Shown here: positions 20,157-30,182 of the stretch, piece by piece
How positions within the stretch are numbered: the first letter of the stretch is position 1
How the letters are laid out: each line of letters opens with the position of its first letter
NCBI RefSeq assembly: GCF_021608225.1
Contig: NZ_JAKIJS010000001.1
Coordinates: forward strand, 1,798,001 to 1,862,000
Source: Pseudalkalibacillus berkeleyi
Lineage (GTDB): Bacteria > Bacillota > Bacilli > Bacillales > Fictibacillaceae
DNA length: 64,000 nt
Direction: 5' to 3'
Translations under genes and position numbers: made by a program
The notes under the pieces: model-generated
What the model was told of the DNA's origin: nothing
Databases searched by the model: none
What the model saw: only the letters and a program-made list of their open reading frames with translations

Positions 20157-21299
20157 TTAAATAACACCAACGAACTCTTGAAAGACCTCATTCCCTAGAA
20201 ATAACCCTTTTTGCGTTAAACGAATATGTCCTTCATCATTAATGAGTAATTCTTCTTTAACTAGCTTATTAATCTGATCATGGAAAATTTGTTCGATTTG
20301 AATACCGTATTTTTGATGAAAAACGGATTTATTCACACCTTCCATTTTCCGGAGGCCTAAATATACCTCCTCTTCCATTTGTTCGCTTCTTGTCAGTTCA
20401 TTAACGAGTCGTTGAGGCAAATCACCCTCATTGACTTTCTTTATATAGTGTGGCAACGGCTTATTATTTTCATACCGCTGATTATTGATGTAACCGTGTG
20501 CGCCGGCACCAATGCCGTAGTACTCTTCGTTTTTCCAGTACACTAAATTATGGCGACTTTCATAGCCCTTTTTGCCAAAATTACTAATTTCATATTGAGA
20601 AAACCCATTGGATTTAAGTGTATCGATTAAATACTCGAACATTTCCGATTCATGGTCCTCACCTGGGAGGCTTAGTTGCCCTTTCTTGTCTTTAATATAA
20701 AAGACCGTCTGTTTCTCAACTTGTAAGGAGTATGCGGAAATGTGTGGAACTTGCAGTTGGAGAGCATGTTGAACAGATTGCTTAAACATCTCAAGCGTCT
20801 GTCCAGGTAATCCAAACATAAGATCAATTGAGATATTTTCAAAACCGGCTGATTTGGCTTGCTCAATCATTTTCCAAACATCTTTTTGTCTGTGATTCCT
20901 ATTAAGGGCTACTAGCAAATCATCTTGAAAGGCTTGTACACCTATACTTAAGCGATTTACTCCAGCATTTTTTAGAATATCAAGTTTCTTTCGATCTGTT
21001 ACAGAAGGATTCGCTTCAACTGTAAACTCTACATCAGGATGAATGGGCGCTAAGTTCTCTTTCACACTATCTAGCATTTTCTTTAATTGCTCACCGTTCA
21101 AAGCAGTAGGTGTACCGCCACCAATGTAAATGGTTTCTATCGGTTCAGGCGCTTTCTGGTGAACAAGTCGTTTCATTTCAAGATCCATCGCCTCTAAGTA
21201 ATCGTCGACAGGCTGACCTTCTAGTAGAAATTTATTAAAGTCACAATAGTGGCAGATTTGCTCACAAAATGGAATATGGACGTAAGCGGCTTTTACCAT
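20157..21299 (-). CDS. hemW: HemW heme chaperone (radical SAM, HemN-like)
   Basis: 380 residues. Radical-SAM cysteines C12, C16 and C19 in HIPFCEQICHYCDF, followed by the GGGTPT motif near 64-69 and a C-terminal winged-helix-like domain. Members of this group bind heme and lack the CPO-specific residues, so despite old 'HemN' labels it is unlikely to be a coproporphyrinogen dehydrogenase. ATG at 21299 matches the family start; a GTG three codons upstream is in frame. Between lepA and hrcA as in B. subtilis. Confidence 0.93.
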   Translation of the reverse strand: MVKAAYVHIPFCEQICHYCDFNKFLLEGQPVDDYLEAMDLEMKRLVHQKAPEPIETIYIGGGTPTALNGEQLKKMLDSVKENLAPIHPDVEFTVEANPSVTDRKKLDILKNAGVNRLSIGVQAFQDDLLVALNRNHRQKDVWKMIEQAKSAGFENISIDLMFGLPGQTLEMFKQSVQHALQLQVPHISAYSLQVEKQTVFYIKDKKGQLSLPGEDHESEMFEYLIDTLKSNGFSQYEISNFGKKGYESRHNLVYWKNEEYYGIGAGAHGYINNQRYENNKPLPHYIKKVNEGDLPQRLVNELTRSEQMEEEVYLGLRKMEGVNKSVFHQKYGIQIEQIFHDQINKLVKEELLINDEGHIRLTQKGLFLGNEVFQEFVGVI

Positions 21300-21354
21300 G
21301 TTGATCACACTTTCAATGTATTGGTTTGAAAAGAAGCAAAATACTCCTAATCGT

Positions 21355-21391
21355 AAAAAAGAAGACTGGCTCTGTAAAGAACGCCAGTCTT
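21355..21391 (-). terminator. Terminator after lepA
   Basis: Stem AAGACTGGC / GCCAGTCTT (21362-21370, 21383-21391) followed by T run on the minus strand, between lepA and hemW. Confidence 0.75.
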
Positions 21392-21402
21392 AGCTCGTTT
21401 GA

Positions 21403-23229
21403 TTAATCGTCTGTATCCATTCTAAGAACGGACATGAAGGCTTCCTGAGGAACTTCAACATTTCCAACAGTCTTCATACGTTTCTTACCTTCTTTTTGTT
21501 TCTCGAGTAGCTTACGTTTACGAGAGATGTCTCCTCCGTAACATTTCGCTAGTACATTTTTTCGCAATGCACGGATATTAGACCTTGCAACAATCTTCTG
21601 TCCAATCGCAGCTTGAACTGGAATTTCAAATTGATGACGTGGAATTAATTCCCGTAATTTGTCAACGACGGCTTTTCCTCGGTCATATGCGAATTCTCTG
21701 TGGACGATTACAGAAAGAGCATCAATCTTCTCCCCATTTAAGAGAATATCCATTTTCACTAGGCTAGATGTTCGATATCCAATTAATTCATAATCAAGTG
21801 ACGCATACCCTTTCGTACTCGATTTCAATTGGTCGAAGAAATCATATACGATTTCTGATAATGGAATCTCATATATGACATTGACTCGAATATCATCCAT
21901 GTATTCCATCGTAATGAAGTTTCCACGCTTTTTCTGACAAATCTCCATAATAGGTCCAACATAGTCGTTCGGCGTCATAATCGATGCCTTCACATAAGGT
22001 TCCTCAACAGAATCAATCGATTGTGGATCTGGCATATTAGCAGGATTGTCAACGGTCAATTTATCGCCATTAGTGAGATGCACATTGTAAATTACACTTG
22101 GTGCAGTTGTAATTAACCCAATGCCAAATTCTCTTTCAATTCGTTCTTGTATAATTTCCATATGCAACAGACCAAGGAAACCGCAACGGAATCCGAAACC
22201 TAAAGCTTGAGATGTTTCTGGCTCATATTGTAAGGATGAATCATTCAATTCCAACCGTTCTAACGCTTCACGTAAATCGTTATAATCGTTTGAATCAACA
22301 GGATACAAACCACAGAATACCATTGGGTTCATACGGCGGTAACCAGGTAATGCTTCAGTAGCACCATTCTTAGCCGAGGTGATCGTATCACCAACACGTG
22401 AATCCCCTACATTTTTAATCGATCCTGTTAAGAATCCAACGTCACCAACCGTCAGTTCATCTTTCATAACAGGTTTTGGTGTGAATACTCCAAGCTCATT
22501 CACTTCGAATTCTTTCCCTGTAGCCATCATCTTAATTCTTTGGCCCTTTTTCACAGTTCCTTCTTTAATCTGAATGTAAGCGACTACCCCGCGGTAACTA
22601 TCGTATAAAGAGTCGAAAATCAAAGCCTGTAAAGGTCCATCAGGATCCCCTTGCGGTGCAGGTACTTTCTCAACGATCTGTTCAAGGATATCTTCAATCC
22701 CAATTCCACTCTTGGCAGAAGCTAAGACAGCCTCCGATGCATCAAGACCGATCACGTCCTCTATCTCTTTTCTCACACGTTCAGGTTCTGCACTTGGTAA
22801 ATCAATTTTATTAATTACAGGTAATATTTCTAGATCATTCTCTAGCGCTAAGTACACATTGGCAAGTGTTTGTGCTTCAATCCCTTGCGCTGCATCGACG
22901 ATGAGTAAGGCACCCTCACAAGCTGCAAGACTACGTGACACTTCGTATGAGAAATCGACGTGTCCAGGTGTATCAATCAAGTGAAAGATATACTCTTCTC
23001 CGTCTTTTGCTTTGTATGTTAACTGTACTGCGTTCAATTTAATTGTAATGCCACGCTCACGTTCTAAATCCATGGCATCTAACATCTGCTCTTTCATTTC
23101 ACGATGTGTCAGAGCACTCGTTACTTCTAGAATCCGGTCAGCTAAAGTAGATTTCCCATGGTCAATATGGGCAATAATCGAAAAGTTCCGGATTCTCTTT
23201 TGACGTTCTAATCTGTCGTTTTTACTCAT
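21403..23229 (-). CDS. lepA: Elongation factor 4 (LepA)
   Basis: 608-residue translational GTPase. G1 HIDHGKST at 21-28, G3 DTPGHVDF near 85, G4 NKIDLP near 139; EF-G-like domains II, III and V and the LepA-specific C-terminal domain ending near [21 protein letters not shown] at 23229 follows TAGGAGTG by 6 bases; an in-frame GTG lies inside that site. Acts on ribosome back-translocation or assembly. Confidence 0.98.
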   Translation of the reverse strand: MSKNDRLERQKRIRNFSIIAHIDHGKSTLADRILEVTSALTHREMKEQMLDAMDLERERGITIKLNAVQLTYKAKDGEEYIFHLIDTPGHVDFSYEVSRSLAACEGALLIVDAAQGIEAQTLANVYLALENDLEILPVINKIDLPSAEPERVRKEIEDVIGLDASEAVLASAKSGIGIEDILEQIVEKVPAPQGDPDGPLQALIFDSLYDSYRGVVAYIQIKEGTVKKGQRIKMMATGKEFEVNELGVFTPKPVMKDELTVGDVGFLTGSIKNVGDSRVGDTITSAKNGATEALPGYRRMNPMVFCGLYPVDSNDYNDLREALERLELNDSSLQYEPETSQALGFGFRCGFLGLLHMEIIQERIEREFGIGLITTAPSVIYNVHLTNGDKLTVDNPANMPDPQSIDSVEEPYVKASIMTPNDYVGPIMEICQKKRGNFITMEYMDDIRVNVIYEIPLSEIVYDFFDQLKSSTKGYASLDYELIGYRTSSLVKMDILLNGEKIDALSVIVHREFAYDRGKAVVDKLRELIPRHQFEIPVQAAIGQKIVARSNIRALRKNVLAKCYGGDISRKRKLLEKQKEGKKRMKTVGNVEVPQEAFMSVLRMDTDD

Positions 23230-23312
23230 TCTCTTCACTCCTAAGGTCGTACAACTAAGCTAGCATTGATTATAGCAATAGCCAACGCTTTATTCAATTC
23301 TTTCTCTATGTA

Positions 23313-23352
23313 CAAAAAAAGAACTGACCCAAAAGATCAGATCAATTCTTCA
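23313..23352 (-). terminator. Probable terminator after yqxA
   Basis: Minus strand AAGAATTGATCTGA / TCAGTTCTT stem with a bulge, then a seven-base T run (23314-23320). It overlaps the yqxA end and separates it from lepA. Confidence 0.55.
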
Positions 23353-23353
23353 A

Positions 23354-23710
23354 TTATGAAAATAAAAAGTATAGGATTTTATTTAAAATAGTGCCGATGA
23401 TTTCCATAAACAAGGTCAGTATATCACTGATTAACGAAGAAATCATTGCGCCTAATTTCGAAAATAAATTGAATGCTTCAACATTTTCTAATTGTTTCTG
23501 TTTTTCCTGTAAATCATGACTCGTAATATTCTGACCAAGAACCTCTGCTTCGACAGCCCCATTCTCCTCTACATTCCATTCTAACGCTCTGTTTTCACTT
23601 TCAGAGCCCTTCATTTTATCCATTTGAAAGCCTACTTGTTGCATACCAATTAATATGCCAAACAAGAGAACTGATATTAATACAGAACTTTTCAAGAAGA
23701 ACCGAATCAT
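23354..23710 (-). CDS. yqxA: YqxA family protein (DUF3679)
   Basis: 118 residues with an N-terminal signal-anchor helix (about 5-25, FFLKSSVLISVLLFGILIG), the family-like segment QQVGFQMDKMKGSE, and a second hydrophobic region at the C-terminus (about 85-117). In B. subtilis yqxA sits between spoIIP and lepA. Here the same position is kept, but spoIIP is absent and gpr follows directly upstream at 78 bases. Function unknown; sporulation link is by position. Confidence 0.78.
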   Translation of the reverse strand: MIRFFLKSSVLISVLLFGILIGMQQVGFQMDKMKGSESENRALEWNVEENGAVEAEVLGQNITSHDLQEKQKQLENVEAFNLFSKLGAMISSLISDILTLFMEIIGTILNKILYFLFS

Positions 23711-23788
23711 GCGACAGCCTCCTTTATTATAAGAAACGCATGCGATCGTGTTGGTACAAGCCTATGCGTATTGCCTGAACGTTAGAAC

Positions 23789-24892
23789 CTAATGTGTATA
23801 GGAGCCACTGTTCTGTTGGTCAACCTGCCCGTGTAATGCAGCATTTAAGCCGCCAGCAATCACATTTGCCATATCTTCAATGAATATATCGACCTCTTTT
23901 GGTGTCACCATTAAATTATGCCCTAGTGGAGCGAGAACTTCTTTAATGAGTTGACGCTTTTGTTGGTCTTCTAATGTTCCAATCATACCTAAAAACGCTT
24001 TACGATTTTCTTCATCGGGTAAATCTTCATCTTTTAGTTCGCGACGCTCTCCAAATGTCATACCTGCTGGCGTAAGCGCTTTGGATGGATCATCTTTCTC
24101 ATTCATCTCACGACCGAAGTGTTTCAAAATATAATCGATCGTATCACTCGTAATCGTCACTGCGTCTACAACTGTAGGCACTCCAATTGCAATAACAGGG
24201 ATCCCTAATGAGTCCTTACTTAATTCCTTCCGTTTATTCCCTACACCAGAGCCGGGGTGTATGCCAGTATCGGATATTTGAATCGTCGTATTGACTCTCT
24301 CAACCGCTCTCGACGCTAAAGCATCAACAGCTATTACGAAATCTGGCTTTGACTTTTCAATAACACCTACAATAATGTCACTCGTCTCAATCCCTGTAGT
24401 TCCCATCACTCCAGGCGCAATTGCACTGACTGGACGAAATCCTTCTTCTACATTTTCTGGAGCCAAATCGAACAAATGTTTCGTGATCAAGAGATTTTCC
24501 GTGGTGATCGGGCCCAAAGCATCAGGTGTAATATTGATATTACCTAAGCCTACAATGAGGCAACTTGCTTCCTTTGGGATATTTAATTCGGTCAAGAAGT
24601 TATTAAGCTCATGTGAGAAAACGTCCTGGACCCGTTGTTGGAGAGCCGTGTCTTGTTGGCGAATACCTTGCATCTCCATTGTTAAATAGATACCCGGTTT
24701 CTTTCCTGTCGCTTTTGCACCAGCTTCCTCAATTTCAACCCTCGTCAACTTGATTCCATCCATTTCTCTTTCTTTAACAATCACGCCATCTATCGTACTT
24801 TTCGACTTCTCTTCTTGCTCTTTTGTAATCATTTCATTCGCTTCAATTGCTAAATCCGTTCTCACATTGAACTCTTCTAGCTCTTTATTCAT
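23789..24892 (-). CDS. gpr: Germination protease GPR
   Basis: Spore protease that degrades small acid-soluble proteins at germination, 367 residues. The N-terminal [13 protein letters not shown] corresponds to the autoprocessed propeptide region of the family, and VGLGN...TPDALGP and [10 protein letters not shown] are conserved active-site region segments of peptidase family A25. ATG at 24892 is chosen since GAGGTGG lies 9 bases before it; a longer GTG reading includes it. Made in the forespore in relatives. Followed by yqxA instead of spoIIP. Confidence 0.96.
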   Translation of the reverse strand: MNKELEEFNVRTDLAIEANEMITKEQEEKSKSTIDGVIVKEREMDGIKLTRVEIEEAGAKATGKKPGIYLTMEMQGIRQQDTALQQRVQDVFSHELNNFLTELNIPKEASCLIVGLGNINITPDALGPITTENLLITKHLFDLAPENVEEGFRPVSAIAPGVMGTTGIETSDIIVGVIEKSKPDFVIAVDALASRAVERVNTTIQISDTGIHPGSGVGNKRKELSKDSLGIPVIAIGVPTVVDAVTITSDTIDYILKHFGREMNEKDDPSKALTPAGMTFGERRELKDEDLPDEENRKAFLGMIGTLEDQQKRQLIKEVLAPLGHNLMVTPKEVDIFIEDMANVIAGGLNAALHGQVDQQNSGSYTH

Positions 24893-25068
24893 GCTCGCGT
24901 CCCACCTCACGTTAAAATTATCGCATTTGTCTTATGATGACCGACCTATTCTTTTTTCATTCTTGGACGATTTGAAATGGATTATACTTAGGTGCTTAGA
25001 ATACGTAGGAGAGCCTTATAAGCTGTGTGGAAAAAAGTACTTCAGTCCCTTAGGAGTGTAAAAATAGA

Positions 25069-25097
25069 TTGCATTTATACGTTCTGTTTGATAGAAT
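25069..25097 (+). promoter_or_regulatory. Sigma-A promoter of rpsT
   Basis: TTGCAT (25069-25074), 17 bases, TAGAAT (25092-25097) with a TGn extension. It predicts a short leader of about 48 bases. Confidence 0.75.
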
Positions 25098-25151
25098 ACT
25101 TTGTGTTGTATTTCCCGCAATTTCGGTTGCATTTCAAGGAGGTGAACGGAA

Positions 25152-25418
25152 TTGGCTAATATTAAATCCGCTATTAAACGAGTAAAAACAAACGATAAGC
25201 GTCGCGCTGTTAATGCATCTTACAAATCAGCAATGCGTACTTCAATCAAGAACTTTGAAACAAAAGTAGCTAACAACGATGTTGAAGGTGCTAAAGAAGC
25301 ATTTGTAGTAGCAACTAAAAAGCTTGATAAAGCAGCAGGTAAAGGTATCCTTCACAAGAATGCTGCAGCAAGAAAGAAATCAAGTCTTGCAAAGCAACTT
25401 AACGGGCTTAGCGCTTAA
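25152..25418 (+). CDS. rpsT: 30S ribosomal protein S20
   Basis: S20, 88 residues, basic and helical, starting [14 protein letters not shown]. The initiation codon is TTG, with a near-perfect AAGGAGGTG 6 bases upstream. Monocistronic, divergent from gpr, with promoter and terminator of its own. The rare start codon could allow tight or autogenous translational control, as described for E. coli S20, which also uses UUG. Confidence 0.98.
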   Translation: MANIKSAIKRVKTNDKRRAVNASYKSAMRTSIKNFETKVANNDVEGAKEAFVVATKKLDKAAGKGILHKNAAARKKSSLAKQLNGLSA

Positions 25419-25435
25419 TTGATATGAACGTATTA

Positions 25436-25457
25436 AACGACCTGACAATAGGTCGTT
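25436..25457 (+). terminator. Terminator after rpsT
   Basis: Stem AACGACCT / AGGTCGTT with six-base loop and TTTATTTTT tail. Confidence 0.85.
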
Positions 25458-25585
25458 TTTATTTTTGTCAAAAATAGCAAGAGAATGCTCATTTTGTGAT
25501 GTATGGTGCGCTTGCGGGTACTGAAAACTGCTCCCGTTCGTTTTCAAGGTGCGAGCAGATTTCCACACCACACTAAATGAAGTCA

Positions 25586-25613
25586 AAAAAATAAACAGCC
25601 TCGGAGGACTGTT
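25586..25613 (-). terminator. Terminator after holA
   Basis: Minus-strand AACAGTCCTC / GAGGCTGTT stem with one bulge and a TTTATTTTTTT tail, directly after the holA stop. Confidence 0.7.
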
Positions 25614-25617
25614 CATC

Positions 25618-26652
25618 TCAATTCACTTGTTTTTCTCTTACGACACTCGTTAGGAAAAGTTCAAGTGTCAACTGTTTATCCCTTTGTCCTGTTTTCATTT
25701 CAAAGTCTGCATCAGCTGCTTGAATTAACAGCTTCTTCAACTCTTTCTCGGAAAAGGATCGCCCTTGTTTCGCTGCAATTTTCACAGCATATGGATGAAG
25801 TGATAATAAGGATGCCATCTTTTTCTCAGTAAATCCTTGTGTACCAAGTTGTTTCACTTGTAAAATAATACGGATTTGCCTAGCCAGAAGTGCCATCAGT
25901 TTTATCGGCTCTTCATTTTGTTTCAATAAATCGTAACAAATTCTGAGCGCTGCATCGATCCGCCTATTTGCAACATGCTCAACCATCGTAAATACATTAC
26001 TTTCTAATGACCTCGAAATGAGTTCATCGACAGTCTCTGGTTCAATGACCCCATTAACCCCTACATTCAATGCCATTTTATTCACTTCACTAATAAGCAT
26101 AGCTAAGTTTTCACCTTGCAATTGAATAAGTCTCTCTGCTGCCTCATTCGTAATATGCACGTTCGCCTCTTTAGCAGCATGGTTTACCCATTCCTTTTGC
26201 AATTGGATATTCATTTTCTCAGCTTGTATAACATCCCCATGCTTTTTCAGGGCTTTCACAACTTTCTTACGTTCATCAAGCTTTTCATATGGGGCTACAA
26301 AGATTACAATTGCATGATCAGTCGGGTTGGATAAATAACTCTCCAGTCTCTTTAAATCATGTTCAACTTTTTGCTTCGCTTTTGTCCCCGTCAAAAAATA
26401 CGGATTCTGAATGATGACGACTCTGTAGTCACCCATGAATGGAAGTGTTTCAGCATCATCTAATGCGGATTGTATTGTATATTCTTCCATGTCATATGAA
26501 GATAGATTAAAGTCAGCTGTACCTTCATCCAGCACAGCTTGGACAATCATTTTTTGAGTATGTTCTAATATGTATTTTTCTTTTCCATATAATAAATAAA
26601 GTGAAGAATAGGATTCACTCTTCAGCTTTTTCGTTAGCTCTTTAATGGACAA
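25618..26652 (-). CDS. holA: DNA polymerase III delta subunit HolA
   Basis: Clamp-loader delta subunit, 344 residues. N-terminal AAA-like domain starting LYLLYGKEKYILEH, with SLESNVFTMVEHV near 225 preceding the C-terminal collar domain, as usual in Gram-positive HolA. No functional P-loop, as expected. TTG at 26652 is preferred because GAGGTG stands 6 bases before it; GTG and ATG codons further up overlap that site. B. subtilis YqeN, same position. Confidence 0.94.
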   Translation of the reverse strand: MSIKELTKKLKSESYSSLYLLYGKEKYILEHTQKMIVQAVLDEGTADFNLSSYDMEEYTIQSALDDAETLPFMGDYRVVIIQNPYFLTGTKAKQKVEHDLKRLESYLSNPTDHAIVIFVAPYEKLDERKKVVKALKKHGDVIQAEKMNIQLQKEWVNHAAKEANVHITNEAAERLIQLQGENLAMLISEVNKMALNVGVNGVIEPETVDELISRSLESNVFTMVEHVANRRIDAALRICYDLLKQNEEPIKLMALLARQIRIILQVKQLGTQGFTEKKMASLLSLHPYAVKIAAKQGRSFSEKELKKLLIQAADADFEMKTGQRDKQLTLELFLTSVVREKQVN

Positions 26653-27001
26653 CTTCATCACCTCGCTCTATACTATCTTAAGCATAAATGATAAAATTGC
26701 AAAGGTATAGGGGTAAAGGAGGCCTAACCCTTATAGGTAAGCCTCCATTTATATGAACGCTGACGTTTAAGACCCGGGATTCTTAATTGTCAACGATTAT
26801 ACTGTCTTCCCCGTAAGCTTAATGTTATGTTATCCTATGCAGTGTGAAACTATAGGTGTCAACTCTTAACAATATGAACAACATTTTAGTCATTTTGGAA
26901 ATGACATCTTCGTATAAGTTTCACTTAATCGTAAAAAATAGAGTTATGGATTTTTTGGTTTGAATACCGTATACTTGAGTTGAAACAGGAGGGTTGCGGA
27001 A
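26653..27001. other. Divergent holA / yqzM intergenic region
   Basis: 349 bases. A probable holA promoter on the minus strand is TTGCAA-16-TAAGAT at about 26674-26701. A GC-rich hairpin, GGAGGC...GCCTCC (26718-26746), lies between the divergent genes without a T run. A good ribosome-binding site CAGGAGGG precedes yqzM. No further ORF seen. Confidence 0.5.
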
Positions 27002-27136
27002 ATGAATGAATTTGAAAAAGATGTACAAGCGAAGTCCAATGATGCAATTGAATCCGGTCTTGGTTTCGTATATTCGTTCTTGTTCTTTACAATCATTTTC
27101 TTTATCGGTGTGATTATTAAAGCAGTTGCGTTGTAA
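27002..27136 (+). CDS. yqzM: YqzM family small membrane protein
   Basis: 44-residue protein starting MNEFEKDVQAKSNDAIESG, with one membrane helix at about residues 24-42 (FVYSFLFFTIIFFIGVII). Excellent ribosome-binding site AGGAGG 8 bases upstream. B. subtilis YqzM has the same size, N-terminus and position between holA and comEC on the opposite strand. It is below the usual ORF-size cut-off and easily missed. Function unknown. Confidence 0.88.
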   Translation: MNEFEKDVQAKSNDAIESGLGFVYSFLFFTIIFFIGVIIKAVAL

Positions 27137-27197
27137 AACGTAATGAACACTTTAAAAACAAACCCGAAGTCCGTTGGATGGGTACATATACGGAGGT

Positions 27198-27228
27198 AAA
27201 AAGCGAAGGGAGAACCTTCGCTTTTTTT
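27198..27228. terminator. Bidirectional terminator yqzM / comEC
   Basis: Stem AAAAAGCGAAGG / CCTTCGCTTTTT, loop GAGAA, with T run on both strands, between the convergent yqzM and comEC. Confidence 0.88.
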
Positions 27229-27246
27229 CTATTTATGAAACATTTC

Positions 27247-29541
27247 TCATTCTCGTACCGTTTTAATCATGTACATATCCGATGAAACCACAACAAGGAC
27301 AGCACCTGATTCAGCTGTTATATAAGTTCTGATTCCTTTTTCATTTAGCCGCTTTACCACGTCTTCTGATGGGTGATGATACCGATTGTTTTTCCCAACG
27401 GATATAATCGCTGCTGAGGGTGTCACATGATCCAAAAAGTCTTCAGAAGTTGAAGTCTTACTACCATGATGAGCAACCTTTAATATATCAATATTTAAAG
27501 TAGGATAATGCTGTATCAAGGACAACTCTCTTTCTTCCTCAACATCACCTGTAAACAGAAACCCTTGATCATACACGTTCATATAAAGGACAAGAGAGCG
27601 ATTATTACTCTCTTGATCGACATTCATGGGAGAGATTAGATGTAAATAAACATGTTTGAATTGCCACTTCATATCTTGTTCAATGTAAGTAATTGGAATT
27701 GATCGACTGCCAATTTCATTAATTAATTGTACTTCCCCTTGCTTCCTTGCAGTAGATTGTACATAAACGACACTCTCGACTGCAATTTCATCGATTAACC
27801 CTAACGTTCCACCAATATGATCCTGATCACCATGTGTAAGAAATAGTGCATCTATTTGATGGATACCTCTCGCTTTCAAGTATGCTGCCACTATATCTTT
27901 TCCTGTATTGAAATCACTTTTCCTTTTCTGCCAACTTTCTTTATCAAACGATAATCGACCACCAGTGTCGATGACATAAACCGCTTTTCTGTATGGTAAT
28001 TCAATGACAACTGCATCCCCTTGTCCAACATCAAGAAAACTTACATACGCCTTCTTATCCAGTTGAGGATATATGTTCATAAAGCAGATGACCACAAATA
28101 GACTTATTATCCCCCATTTCATATACCTTTTCTTTTCCAAAGATAATAAGAATAATAACGAGACAATGATGAGTATGATGATGAAGACGACAGTAGGTCT
28201 TCCTATAATCAATTTACCAATTGGTACCTTCTCAATGCTTTCCATACATACATGAATGAACGCAAAACACTTCTCCAAAATGTAACTCATCCACTTCCAT
28301 AATGGAAGTGATGGGAATATCAGAAATGCGCCATACGTCATTAACACGAAAGGCAAGATCAAAATAGTCATCGCAGGAATGTAGATTATGTTGAGAGGTA
28401 AAGACCATAAGGAAAAGGTGTGAAAATTCCAGAGGACGATTGGAAGAGATGCTACTTGTGCTACAAATGACCCTAAGATTAATTGTTGGATCGAGGATTT
28501 ATTTTTCAAAAGGTATGCATTGGATAAGACAATTGCTACGGTAATGACAAATGAAAGTTGAAATCCGATGTGAAATACATAAAATGGTTTGTACACCAAG
28601 AGTCCTAATGCGATGTAACTTAACTGATCGATGACAGGTACCTTCAGCTTCAACAAGGTCAAAATACAGATTAAAGCCGCCATCGCGCCAGCTCTAATAA
28701 CGGATGGAGCACCTCCTGTAACGATGATCATAACCGGTACCATCAGTAATATTACAATTAGCCCCCTCTCTTTCGTCATACCAAGTCTGATCAATAATAA
28801 ATATAACATCCCTAAAATGGTGCCTACATGTAGCCCAGATACGACTAGTAAATGAATTAATCCTAATCTTTGGTATTGATCGATTAAATCATCATTTAGA
28901 TCAGATTTATCCCCAAATATTAAGGTGTTCATAATGGGTGCCAATTGCGATGAGAACGCATCCTTGATTCGTATCATTTGCCCTTGTCTAAAGTGATGGA
29001 GTTGATTCAGTACATTTACGTGATCTCTACAGGTAAGCAATTTGTTTGATTTGAATATCCATTCAATGTGATACGTGTGTTTTAAATAGGCCTTGTAATC
29101 GAATGAATAGAAATTTCTTGTTTCCATCGGCTGTTCGAACGTACCGTTCAGTTGACAAATGTCCCCGTATGATAAGTTAGTTTGTAAAGCAACTTTCTCA
29201 GATTTAGTTGAAATAGAATGATGAACGAGAATGTTATCATCAGTGGAAGTGTTGAAGCGGAAGGACACGAGATCCCCATTTATTTCTGGTATCGACGTAA
29301 TTTGTCCTGTCAGTTCAGTGGTATTTTCAAGCTCAAGCGTTGAGACATGTAGGTGTGAATAAAGGAGCGTATATCCGATGGATGCTAAATACACGATTAA
29401 TAGTAATAAAGTACTCGAATGTACGATTTTTTGTTTTCTAACTGCTAAAATAACAACTAAAATGAAAAATAACCACCAACGATCAGAAGATGTGAAAATT
29501 CCGATGATGGCGGCTATAACGATCATATGTATAGGTATCAT
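27247..29541 (-). CDS. comEC: DNA uptake channel ComEC
   Basis: Competence DNA translocation channel, 764 residues (B. subtilis 776). N-terminal hydrophobic region, OB-fold (about 75-165), the Competence multi-spanning domain (about 205-480), and a C-terminal metallo-beta-lactamase-like domain with THGDQDHIGG at about 569-578 and AHHGSKTS near 690. ATG lies 2 bases after the comEB stop with a weak ribosome-binding site, so translation is probably coupled. Full length with no frameshift. Confidence 0.96.
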   Translation of the reverse strand: MIPIHMIVIAAIIGIFTSSDRWWLFFILVVILAVRKQKIVHSSTLLLLIVYLASIGYTLLYSHLHVSTLELENTTELTGQITSIPEINGDLVSFRFNTSTDDNILVHHSISTKSEKVALQTNLSYGDICQLNGTFEQPMETRNFYSFDYKAYLKHTYHIEWIFKSNKLLTCRDHVNVLNQLHHFRQGQMIRIKDAFSSQLAPIMNTLIFGDKSDLNDDLIDQYQRLGLIHLLVVSGLHVGTILGMLYLLLIRLGMTKERGLIVILLMVPVMIIVTGGAPSVIRAGAMAALICILTLLKLKVPVIDQLSYIALGLLVYKPFYVFHIGFQLSFVITVAIVLSNAYLLKNKSSIQQLILGSFVAQVASLPIVLWNFHTFSLWSLPLNIIYIPAMTILILPFVLMTYGAFLIFPSLPLWKWMSYILEKCFAFIHVCMESIEKVPIGKLIIGRPTVVFIIILIIVSLLFLLSLEKKRYMKWGIISLFVVICFMNIYPQLDKKAYVSFLDVGQGDAVVIELPYRKAVYVIDTGGRLSFDKESWQKRKSDFNTGKDIVAAYLKARGIHQIDALFLTHGDQDHIGGTLGLIDEIAVESVVYVQSTARKQGEVQLINEIGSRSIPITYIEQDMKWQFKHVYLHLISPMNVDQESNNRSLVLYMNVYDQGFLFTGDVEEERELSLIQHYPTLNIDILKVAHHGSKTSTSEDFLDHVTPSAAIISVGKNNRYHHPSEDVVKRLNEKGIRTYITAESGAVLVVVSSDMYMIKTVRE

Positions 29542-29543
29542 TT

Positions 29544-30119
29544 CTATAAATGATATTTCTCAGGTTCAAATAGGTGATTGAATTGATTCGTTAACTTTCT
29601 AATCGTAGCTTGATCTGCATTTGCTTTTACTAATTCTTCTAACAATTCTTCAGCTAATTCTCTTTTGGAACGGGAGATTAGATCATACTGCTCCTCAAGT
29701 GGTACCAATTCTGTATCTACCCCTGATTGTTCGAAGAGCTCTATTGCATAAGGATGATTTTTGTAGTCTTCTGCATAATAAACTTTTTTCATACCACTTT
29801 GTATGATGGCCTTACAGCATTGTAGACAAGGAAAGTGGGTTACGTAAATTTCTGCACCAGTTGTAGGTACACCAAACTTTGCACATTGCAATAAAGCATT
29901 CATCTCAGCGTGTATCGTTCGTACGCAATGACCATCAATGACATAACACCCCTCATCACGACAATGTACGCCACCAGAAATCGATCCGTTGTAGCCTCCT
30001 GCGATGATTCTCTTATCCCTTACGATTGTAGCGCCGACAGATAATCGCTCACATGTACTTCTCAGTGCTAGTAATGAGCTTTGTGCCATAAAATATTGGT
30101 TCCAAGTAATCCGACTCAA
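29544..30119 (-). CDS. comEB: dCMP deaminase family protein ComEB
   Basis: 191 residues, zinc-dependent deaminase fold: H70-A-E72 and P-C98-x2-C101 ligands, plus an inserted cluster C23, H52, C53, C58, H64, C65 typical of dCMP deaminases. Not required for transformation in B. subtilis despite its operon. The C-terminal 60 residues extend past the deaminase core and are charged. Confidence 0.94.
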   Translation of the reverse strand: MSRITWNQYFMAQSSLLALRSTCERLSVGATIVRDKRIIAGGYNGSISGGVHCRDEGCYVIDGHCVRTIHAEMNALLQCAKFGVPTTGAEIYVTHFPCLQCCKAIIQSGMKKVYYAEDYKNHPYAIELFEQSGVDTELVPLEEQYDLISRSKRELAEELLEELVKANADQATIRKLTNQFNHLFEPEKYHL

Positions 30120-30182
30120 CGAGCAAATCTCCCTTCAATGGTTCTTTTTTTAGTTTATATGTAGTTTTTACTCTATGCAATG

